DNA from: an uncultured Opitutia bacterium
Lineage (GTDB): Bacteria; Verrucomicrobiota; Verrucomicrobiia; Opitutales; UBA953
Reading direction: 5' to 3'
Length of the DNA: 7,203 bases
NCBI GenBank assembly: GCA_903879465.1
Contig: CAIRLQ010000128.1
Coordinates: forward strand, 1 to 7,203
The translations under genes were made by a program, and so were the position numbers. Below, one piece after another: positions 1 through 4,640 of the stretch (position 1 is the stretch's first letter; each line of letters begins with the position of its first letter). The notes below the pieces were generated by a model. The model saw nothing but the letters and a program-made list of their open reading frames with translations. It was not told the origin of the DNA and did no database searches.

Positions 1-370
1 GGCCCTCGGCGACCGCGCCTTGAACAAGCCGGCCGACCTCACGGAATCGCACGCGATGCTCCGTAGTCTCTCTGGCCGCGAACACACCGTACATACCGGC
101 GTATGCCTGCTTTGTCCGGCGCTCGGTATCGACGAGACCTGTGATATCACGGCGTGGGTCCGCTTTCGTCCGCTGACCGAAGACGATATCACGCGATATC
201 AATCCTTGGTAAACACCTTGGACAAGGCCGGCGCCTACGGAATTCAGCAGGGCATGGAAATAATCATCGACGATTTTCAGCGGCCGATTTCGACGATTAT
301 GGGACTCCCGGTCGAATTCGTGAAGGCCCGACTCGCTGCGCTCGGCCTTCTGGAACGGCTGACCGCATGA
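1..370 (+). CDS. maf: Maf family nucleoside triphosphate pyrophosphatase, 5'-truncated by the window edge
   Basis: Maf/HAM1-superfamily enzymes hydrolyse nucleoside triphosphates (dTTP, UTP and modified nucleotides) to the monophosphate plus pyrophosphate in the cytoplasm, as house-cleaning enzymes. Only the C-terminal 122 or so residues are here, read from base 2. The frame is open to the window edge and begins ALGDRALNKPAD, matching the Maf LG.R.LGKP segment, so the TTG at base 20 is internal and not the start. The diagnostic block DKAGAYGIQ is present, followed by the GLP..FV...L..LG C-terminus. The N-terminal S-R-R phosphate-binding loop and the first catalytic acidic residues lie outside the window. 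The DKAGAYGIQ form fits the dTTP/UTP (YhdE-like) branch better than the m7GTP branch, but this is tentative. The stop overlaps the next gene's start as ATGA, implying coupled translation. Confidence 0.93.
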   Translation, partial: ALGDRALNKPADLTESHAMLRSLSGREHTVHTGVCLLCPALGIDETCDITAWVRFRPLTEDDITRYQSLVNTLDKAGAYGIQQGMEIIIDDFQRPISTIMGLPVEFVKARLAALGLLERLTA

Positions 371-1278
371 AGCCCTGGTTGCTGCTTCTGCCGGTCTTGG
401 CTTGCGCGCAGGCCCCAGCGGGCAGTGGCGATGCCGAGCTCTCCGGCACGATCGGCGGCAAGCCGCTGGTCATCCGGACCACGAGCCGTCTGGCTGGGGC
501 GATTGATTCGGTGAAGTGGGACGGCGTCGAATTCATCGATTCGTATGATCATGGTCGACAGCTTCAGTCGGCGATTAATGCCGATGTTGCCGGGGTCTAT
601 CACGTGGAGTGCTATAATCCGACCGAGGCTGGTTCGGTGGTCGATGCACGCGGTCCGAAGTCGACGAGCCGTCTCGAATTTCTCTCCGCCAAGGACGGTA
701 TGCTCGAGGCGCGCACGCGCATGGCATTCTGGCTCGCCCCGGGCCTGCAGTCTCATGGTCAGCTGGCGCAGAACCGCACGCTACTCTCGGATTACGTCCT
801 CGGCAAGCGGGTGCGGATTGGCCGGCCCGGGATGGAGCACGTCATTGATTATAAGGTCACCTTCACCGTGCCAGATGATGGTCCGCATAAATTTCTGCAG
901 TTCGAGGCGTTGACGGGTTATATGCCGGAAGCCTTTAGCTCCGAGTTCTCCTTCGACGCTAAGACTTCGACCTTGGTGGCGGTATCGAGAAAGAACGGCG
1001 AAATCCGCGACCCTATCGTCTTATCGACGCCTTCTGGCTCCCATGCCATGGGCGTCTTCACGCCAGAGCACCCGGCGGTCGGGCAGCCCCCGGTGGGTTA
1101 CGGCCGGTTCAAGTTCGAGACCGACAAGGTCGTGAAATGGAACTGCGTCTTCCGCGTCCGCCAGAACGAGCCAATTAAGCCAGGCGACTATTCGTATCAA
1201 TTATATGTCGTCATCGGGACGCGGGAGGACTGTCGGCGCACCCTGGCGGCGCTGAGTCAAGAGTTTGCCAGTCGATAA
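367..1278 (+). CDS. Exported conserved protein of unknown function (303 aa)
   Basis: I do not recognise a characterised function. The start chosen is the ATG at 367, inside the maf stop (ATGA). It gives an immediate hydrophobic leader (MKPWLLLLPVLACAQA), whereas the longer in-frame start at 154 would translate 71 residues of maf out of frame. The leader is short. Signal peptidase I could cut after AQA (residue 16), or C13 in VLAC could act as a marginal lipobox. The mature part has no further membrane segment and looks rich in beta strands, with G/P turns. Conspicuous motifs are DHGRQLQSA (61-69), ECYNPTEAGS (81-90), FEALTGYMP (179-187), HAMGVF (226-231) and KWNCVFRV (257-264). These look like conserved blocks of a family I recall only as uncharacterised proteins in several phyla. 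A sugar-binding or mutarotase-like beta-sandwich is possible but is inference. Likely location is periplasm or cell surface. Confidence 0.85.
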   Translation: MKPWLLLLPVLACAQAPAGSGDAELSGTIGGKPLVIRTTSRLAGAIDSVKWDGVEFIDSYDHGRQLQSAINADVAGVYHVECYNPTEAGSVVDARGPKSTSRLEFLSAKDGMLEARTRMAFWLAPGLQSHGQLAQNRTLLSDYVLGKRVRIGRPGMEHVIDYKVTFTVPDDGPHKFLQFEALTGYMPEAFSSEFSFDAKTSTLVAVSRKNGEIRDPIVLSTPSGSHAMGVFTPEHPAVGQPPVGYGRFKFETDKVVKWNCVFRVRQNEPIKPGDYSYQLYVVIGTREDCRRTLAALSQEFASR

Positions 1279-1292
1279 TAGTGCCGACCTGC

Positions 1293-1327
1293 ACTTGAAG
1301 TCAGGGGCGGCTTCCCTAACTTCAGGT
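1293..1327 (+). promoter_or_regulatory. Inverted repeat in the gap before the TonB-like gene, overlapping its ribosome-binding region
   Basis: The arms ACTTGAAGTCAGGG (1293-1306) and CCCTAACTTCAGGT (1314-1327) pair over 14 positions, with one G-U wobble and one C-A mismatch, around the 7-nt loop GCGGCTT. The 3' arm ends one base before the GTG start at 1329 and contains the only purine-rich AGG nearby (1324-1326). No T-run follows, so it is not a canonical intrinsic terminator. A second, exclusive pairing exists: CGACCT (1285-1290) with AGGTCG (1324-1329), which covers part of the start codon. It may be a terminator of the maf pair, an RNA processing site, or a translation-limiting hairpin. 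Confidence 0.55.
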
Positions 1328-1328
1328 C

Positions 1329-2234
1329 GTGCGGAACGAGGACACCATCGACATCCGAGCCGCGGCCTTCGCCTTGCTGGTATCGCTGGGCCTGCACTGC
1401 CTGCTTTTCTGGCTGTTGCCGAATACCTTTAAGCAGACGGTCGTCATTTTACATCCGGTCGAGGTGCTGACCACTCCGGTGAAGATCGACGAAGCGCGTC
1501 TCCCGCCGAAGCTAAGGTATGCCGAGACCAACAGCGCGGCCAATCAGGCCGTGCCGAAGGCGGCCGACTTTGTCTCTTCGCGCAACCAGACGGCCGCCCA
1601 GCTGGTGCCTGAGAAGAAGCCGACCCGCTCCACGCTGCCAAAATCGACGGGAGAATCCAAGACGGTGAAGGTGGCACAAGGCAAGCCACGCTCGATCGAG
1701 GTCTCGGAAGCCGCTCCGACCCCAGAGCCGGCTGTCGCCATGGCTCCCAAGACCGCTGGCTCTGCGCCTGGTGCGGCTGCCGCTACCCAGTCGAAGCCCG
1801 CCGTGGAGGCTGCACCGAAACCGGTGAATCCCGATCGGCCGCGGGCCATGGCCGCCGCCGGAACGACCGGTCTCTTGCTGCGCAATCCGGTCGGCGTGAA
1901 TCGGGCTGGCACGGTCGCGATCAGCGCGCGTTTTAGTAATTACGGTGATTACATGCAGCGGATGATGGAGGCGATCCAGTCCGGCTCGTGGGATATCATC
2001 GAGCGTTCCCGTTTTCAGTCCGTTTCCTCGGGTTCCGTCCTGATTCGTTTCAAACTCCATCGCGACGGAACCGTCACCGATGCCCAGATCCTGAACTCGG
2101 ATGTGCAGCGCATTATGGCGTTGGCCTGCAAGGACGCCGTCATGGCGCCGGCTCCTTATGATGCCTGGCGCACGGATATGGTGGCATTATACGGTGAGGA
2201 TGACATCGTCACGATTCACTTCATATACCGCTGA
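1329..2234 (+). CDS. TonB-like energy transducer / TonB C-terminal domain protein (301 aa)
   Basis: TonB-type proteins anchor in the inner membrane, span the periplasm with a Pro/Ala/Lys-rich linker and pass proton-motive energy to outer-membrane receptors. Visible here are a short cytoplasmic N-terminus (about residues 1-11), one transmembrane helix (about 12-32, AAAFALLVSLGLHCLLFWLL), a low-complexity linker rich in A, P, K, T and S (about 50-175), and a C-terminal domain (about 200-301). That domain contains SNYGDYMQRMMEAIQSGSWD, VLIRFKLHRDGTVTDAQIL, CKDAV..PAPYDAW and IHFIYR, as expected of the TonB/TolA C-terminal fold. GTG at 1329 is the first possible start, because an in-frame TAA lies at 1317 and the next candidate start is already inside the helix. 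No good Shine-Dalgarno is present. ExbB/ExbD genes are not in view. A TolA-like or structural envelope role cannot be excluded. The stop overlaps the next start by one base. Confidence 0.82.
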   Translation: MRNEDTIDIRAAAFALLVSLGLHCLLFWLLPNTFKQTVVILHPVEVLTTPVKIDEARLPPKLRYAETNSAANQAVPKAADFVSSRNQTAAQLVPEKKPTRSTLPKSTGESKTVKVAQGKPRSIEVSEAAPTPEPAVAMAPKTAGSAPGAAAATQSKPAVEAAPKPVNPDRPRAMAAAGTTGLLLRNPVGVNRAGTVAISARFSNYGDYMQRMMEAIQSGSWDIIERSRFQSVSSGSVLIRFKLHRDGTVTDAQILNSDVQRIMALACKDAVMAPAPYDAWRTDMVALYGEDDIVTIHFIYR

Positions 2235-3082
2235 TGACTCTCGCGACAGACTGGATTCCCTTCGGGCGCGGTGTGCGCGTCATCGAGACGCATGCCTGTG
2301 GGCTGATTGCGGTGGAGAAGCCGGACGGGATTCTCTCGCATCCGAATCCTGGCGAGGTTGCCGAGAAGGGCACCATTCTGATCTCGGGTAATTACTCTTT
2401 GGACGAAGAAGCCTTTCATGTGCGTGATGGCCAAGGTGGAATCCGTCGGGTATATCTTTTAAACCGGCTGGATTCTCCGACGAGTGGCGTGCTCTTGCTC
2501 TGTCTGGATGAAGCCCTTGCGGCGATCGTTCGAAAAATGTTCGCTCGTTCGCAGGTCTCCAAGAAATATGTAGCGCTCATCCGCGGACGAGGCCTGCGCT
2601 CGCCGCGCGGCACCTGGCAGGATCAGCTGCTCAAATCGAAGGGGCCGGGCGGCGGCGTGCGCTCGGAGGCGGGTGCTGGGGCGCCGGCGGTTACGGTCTA
2701 CCAATGGTTACGGGCCTCCACGGGAACCCTGCCACTTTCCTTAATCCAACTCGAGCCACGCACGGGGCGCACGCATCAGCTGCGCGTGCAGACCTCGACC
2801 CACGGGCACCCTATTTTAGGCGACCGGACCTACGGAGATTTCGACTTCAATAAGACCGTTGGTTCAGCCCGGGGCTTTAAGCGGCTTTTTCTGCATGCCG
2901 AGTCCACCCATCTTTCCTTTGATTGGCAGGGTGAGAAGATTGATTTCAAGGCGAGTGCACCGATGCCAAAGGAATTCGTAGAAGCTATGGTGTCCGATGA
3001 AGAACCTAAGGGCAAGGGCGCTAAAGGTCCGCGTCGAGGGGCTGGCACTCCGGTCTCTCCACGCCTACGGATTCGGCTTTAA
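2234..3082 (+). CDS. RluA family pseudouridine synthase (282 aa)
   Basis: Isomerises specific uridines to pseudouridine in rRNA or tRNA, in the cytoplasm. Family hallmarks are in order: EKPDG (28-32), the catalytic loop LLNRLDSPTSGVLLL with presumed catalytic Asp80, KKYVALIRG (110-118), EPRTGRTHQLRVQ (174-186), GHPILGDRTYGD (191-202) and FLHA (219-222). The canonical HRLD is NRLD here, but the aspartate and the following TSG are intact. There is no N-terminal S4 domain, which favours an RluA/RluC-catalytic-domain-only or TruC-like enzyme, and the exact target cannot be read from sequence. A charged, Gly/Lys/Arg-rich tail (about 256-282) extends past the usual end of the fold and may aid RNA binding. 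The start lies in TGATG with the TonB-like gene and has no Shine-Dalgarno, suggesting translational coupling. The end overlaps the convergent gene by 4 bases. Confidence 0.92.
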   Translation: MTLATDWIPFGRGVRVIETHACGLIAVEKPDGILSHPNPGEVAEKGTILISGNYSLDEEAFHVRDGQGGIRRVYLLNRLDSPTSGVLLLCLDEALAAIVRKMFARSQVSKKYVALIRGRGLRSPRGTWQDQLLKSKGPGGGVRSEAGAGAPAVTVYQWLRASTGTLPLSLIQLEPRTGRTHQLRVQTSTHGHPILGDRTYGDFDFNKTVGSARGFKRLFLHAESTHLSFDWQGEKIDFKASAPMPKEFVEAMVSDEEPKGKGAKGPRRGAGTPVSPRLRIRL

Positions 3083-3750
3083 GCCTCAGTCGGGTCGAAG
3101 AGCCCTTGGCGAATGACGTAACGGATGACGCCAGCGACATCGTGCACGCCGAGCTTGCGCATGAGGTTCGTACGGTGATTCTCCACCGTCTTCGCGCTGA
3201 TATCAAGTTTCTGCGCGACTTCCTTGCTCGAGTTGCTCTTCGCGAGGAGCACAGCGATTTCCTTTTCACGTTCGGTGAGCGTGGAGCCTTTCGCATCGAC
3301 GTCGCTTTCGGGGGCGATGAGGGCATCGGCCATGGCCTTCTGGAAAGATTCGCTGAACCAAGTGTCACCGGCTGCGACGGCGTCGACCGCTTGGCGAAGT
3401 TCCGATAGGCGGGCACTTTTGGGGACAAAGCCACGCACGCCCAGCGAAAGCATGCCGCGAGCGAGTTGTTTTTCGGATTTCCCGGAGAAGACCAGCACTT
3501 TGAGGTCTGGTTGCTTGTCGTGCAGCTGGCGTAGGACTTCGAGCCCGCTGATACCGGGCAGGAGGATGTCGAGAATCAGGATGTCCGGCTTCAACTGGCG
3601 GGCGAGCGCTAGGCCTTCATGGCCGTCGGCCGTCGAGCCCGTAACGAGGTAGATGCCGCGCACTTCGAGCATCTCGATGATCATTTCGCAGATGGCCGTC
3701 TGGTCTTCCACGACCACGACAGATTTCGGCTTCCGGGAAGTAGTCTTCAT
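3079..3750 (-). CDS. NarL/FixJ-type response regulator with LuxR HTH output (223 aa)
   Basis: Two-component transcription factor. The receiver domain (about 9-125) has the acidic pair E15-D16, phospho-acceptor Asp61 in LILDILLPGISG, Ser89 in VFSG and Lys111 in VPKSA, so all phosphorylation-site residues are present. A short linker leads to a LuxR-type helix-turn-helix (about 158-217, LTEREKEIAVLLAKSNSSKEV through TVENHRTNLMRKL). The length is typical for the family. The ATG at 3750 gives a natural receiver N-terminus. Upstream there is no Shine-Dalgarno; a hairpin ends directly at the ATG instead. The neighbouring gene upstream on the same strand (3822-4577) is a paralogue, so this may be the second gene of a two-gene transcript. 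No histidine kinase is nearby, so the signal is unknown. The stop codon sits in a TTAA shared with the convergent pseudouridine synthase gene. Confidence 0.93.
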   Translation of the reverse strand: MKTTSRKPKSVVVVEDQTAICEMIIEMLEVRGIYLVTGSTADGHEGLALARQLKPDILILDILLPGISGLEVLRQLHDKQPDLKVLVFSGKSEKQLARGMLSLGVRGFVPKSARLSELRQAVDAVAAGDTWFSESFQKAMADALIAPESDVDAKGSTLTEREKEIAVLLAKSNSSKEVAQKLDISAKTVENHRTNLMRKLGVHDVAGVIRYVIRQGLFDPTEA

Positions 3751-3774
3751 GGGACAGGAGGGAGATTCTGTCCC
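3751..3774 (-). promoter_or_regulatory. Hairpin abutting the start codon of the downstream response regulator
   Basis: On the minus strand GGGACAG (3774-3768) and CTGTCCC (3757-3751) form a perfect 7-bp stem with a 10-nt pyrimidine-rich loop, and the next base is the A of the ATG. No purine-rich ribosome-binding site lies between stem and start. The transcript here carries a CCTCC run, the complement of a Shine-Dalgarno rather than a copy. This may limit initiation or reflect leaderless-style or coupled translation. Function is inferred from position only. Confidence 0.5.
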
Positions 3775-3787
3775 CCGGCCGGAGGCG

Positions 3788-3806
3788 GGCGAACCAAAAG
3801 TCCGCC
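3788..3806 (-). other. Short stem-loop in the gap between the two response regulators
   Basis: On the minus strand GGCGGAC (3806-3800) pairs with GTTCGCC (3794-3788), 7 bp including one G-U, around the loop TTTTG. It lies 15 bases after the stop of the upstream regulator, where a transcript end or processing site would be expected, but no T-tract follows, so intrinsic termination is weakly supported. An 8-bp palindrome CCGGCCGG (3775-3782) lies between it and the start-codon hairpin. Confidence 0.35.
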
Positions 3807-3823
3807 AAATATTGTGAAATATT
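3807..3823. repeat. AAATATT direct repeat at the 3' end of the upstream response regulator
   Basis: AAATATT occurs at 3807-3813 and 3817-3823, separated by GTG. AATATT is also self-complementary, so the site has dyad character. It is an AT-rich island in GC-rich surroundings and overlaps the TAA stop (3822-3824) of the regulator read on the minus strand. It might be a protein-binding site or a -10-like element for the downstream regulator, but no convincing -35 pairs with it. Confidence 0.3.
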
Positions 3824-4577
3824 AGTCGTGGGCCGGATCCACGAGCCCCTGCCGGACGACAAACCGCACCAGCCCGGCCACGTCCCGGACGCTAAGCTTG
3901 CGCATCAGGTTGGCCCGGTGGTTTTCAGCGGTCTTGATGCTAATGCTCAAGCGGCCGGCGACCTCCTTGCTGCTGTGGCTCTTCGCGATGAGGACGGCAA
4001 TCTCGCGTTCGCGGGGGGTGAGTAGGTCGATCATCCCGTCGCCGTGCTGGGCAGGGGAGGCGAGTGCCTGCCGGACGGTGCGGCTGAAGTCTTCATTGAA
4101 CCAGGTGAGCCCCTGCGCGAGGGCGTCCACCGCCTTGCGAAGTTCGGAGAGCGGGGAGGTCTTGTTGACGAAGCCATGGACGCCTTCCTGCATCAGGGCT
4201 CGGATGATGTGCGGCTCCTGCTTGGCTGAGAAGATGAGTACGCGGCAACCGGGTAGGCTGCGGCCGAGTCGGCGGAGGACCTCGATGCCGCCGACGCCAG
4301 GCATGATCACGTCGAGGATCAGTATGTCGGGGCGAAGGCGCAGCGCCTGCTCAACGCCTTGGACGCCTTCGGAGGCCGTGCCGGCGACGACGCACTGCTG
4401 CTGGTGCTTAATCATCTCCGCAATCAGTTCACAGACCGCCGCCTGATCTTCAATGATGAGTACGCGTTTCTTCTCCGCCACCGGGAGGGTAATTTTTTCG
4501 CGTTGTGGTGCGGACGTGCGCGCGGACGACGGGCGACTAATCCGAATTTTCCGCAATGATGACTTCATGGAATTCAT
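3822..4577 (-). CDS. NarL/FixJ-type response regulator with LuxR HTH output and a basic N-terminal extension (251 aa)
   Basis: Receiver domain (about 37-153) with E43-D44, phospho-acceptor Asp89 in LILDVIMPGVGG, Ser117 in IFSA and Lys139 in VNKTS; all expected site residues are present. The LuxR helix-turn-helix spans about 186-245 (LTPREREIAVLIAKS through TAENHRANLMRKL). By hand alignment, about 46 of 63 residues of the output region match the adjacent regulator (3079-3750), so the pair arose by duplication and may read similar operators. Some 35 residues, rich in Arg, Lys and Ser, precede the receiver; they depend on the start. Candidates are ATG 4577 (GGGAG 11 nt upstream), ATG 4568 (MKSSLRK, resembling the paralogue's MKTTSRK) and GTG 4481 just before the receiver. 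I keep 4577 with moderate certainty. It is divergent from the 847-residue envelope gene. No kinase is in view. Confidence 0.92.
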   Translation of the reverse strand: MNSMKSSLRKIRISRPSSARTSAPQREKITLPVAEKKRVLIIEDQAAVCELIAEMIKHQQQCVVAGTASEGVQGVEQALRLRPDILILDVIMPGVGGIEVLRRLGRSLPGCRVLIFSAKQEPHIIRALMQEGVHGFVNKTSPLSELRKAVDALAQGLTWFNEDFSRTVRQALASPAQHGDGMIDLLTPREREIAVLIAKSHSSKEVAGRLSISIKTAENHRANLMRKLSVRDVAGLVRFVVRQGLVDPAHD

Positions 4578-4600
4578 ACATGAGGTATCTCCCGAATTGT

Positions 4601-4611
4601 GCGGTGCTAAT
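4601..4611 (+). repeat. 11-bp direct repeat, copy 1 (GCGGTGCTAAT)
   Basis: An identical GCGGTGCTAAT occurs at 4671-4681, exactly 70 bases downstream, inside the membrane-helix codons of the 847-residue gene. Copy 1 is mid-way in the divergent intergenic region. The preceding bases also share ATT with near spacing (ATTGT before copy 1, TTATT before copy 2). Confidence 0.4.
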
Positions 4612-4626
4612 CAACGGTAAGACGAT

Positions 4627-4631
4627 GAGGG
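4627..4631 (+). promoter_or_regulatory. Ribosome-binding site for the 847-residue protein
   Basis: GAGGG lies 9 bases before the ATG at 4641 and supports that start. An ATG at 4625 overlaps it but is out of frame and stops after eight codons (MRAITHEK). Confidence 0.65.
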
Positions 4632-4640
4632 CAATCACTC

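Larger units (their letters stand above)
4578..4640. promoter_or_regulatory. Divergent intergenic region with presumed promoters for the regulator pair and the envelope gene
   Basis: These 63 bases lie between two divergent starts and should hold both promoters and any operator, unless promoters lie inside the genes. I see no convincing sigma-70 -35/-10 pair on either strand; TTGCCC on the minus strand has only a poor -10 partner at 17 nt. It contains the GGGAG ribosome-binding-type sequence for the minus-strand gene (4593-4589), the GAGGG for the plus-strand gene (4627-4631), and one copy of an 11-bp repeat. Confidence 0.5.

Noticed and set aside
20..22. TTG at 20 as the start of the Maf protein
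   Set aside because: The frame is open to the window edge and the upstream codons (ALGDRA) match the Maf family, so the gene is truncated by the window rather than starting here.
154..366. Upstream in-frame extension of the 303-residue exported protein to ATG 154
   Set aside because: It would overlap maf out of frame for over 200 bases and hide the clear signal peptide; ATG 367 in the ATGA overlap is far better.
1512..2060. 182-residue minus-strand frame opposite the TonB-like gene
   Set aside because: The composition (Arg/Gly/His/Leu-rich) is typical of the complement of a Pro/Ala/Lys linker; no start context and no motif.
3075..3085. GGCTTTAAGCC near-palindrome at the convergent gene ends as a bidirectional terminator
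   Set aside because: The loop would be too small to form a stable hairpin and no T-tract is present on either side.
3106..3652. Plus-strand open frames opposite the response regulator genes (also 3828-4559)
   Set aside because: Their translations have no recognisable domain, and both regulators on the minus strand show complete receiver and helix-turn-helix domains; these are antisense shadows of GC-rich genes.
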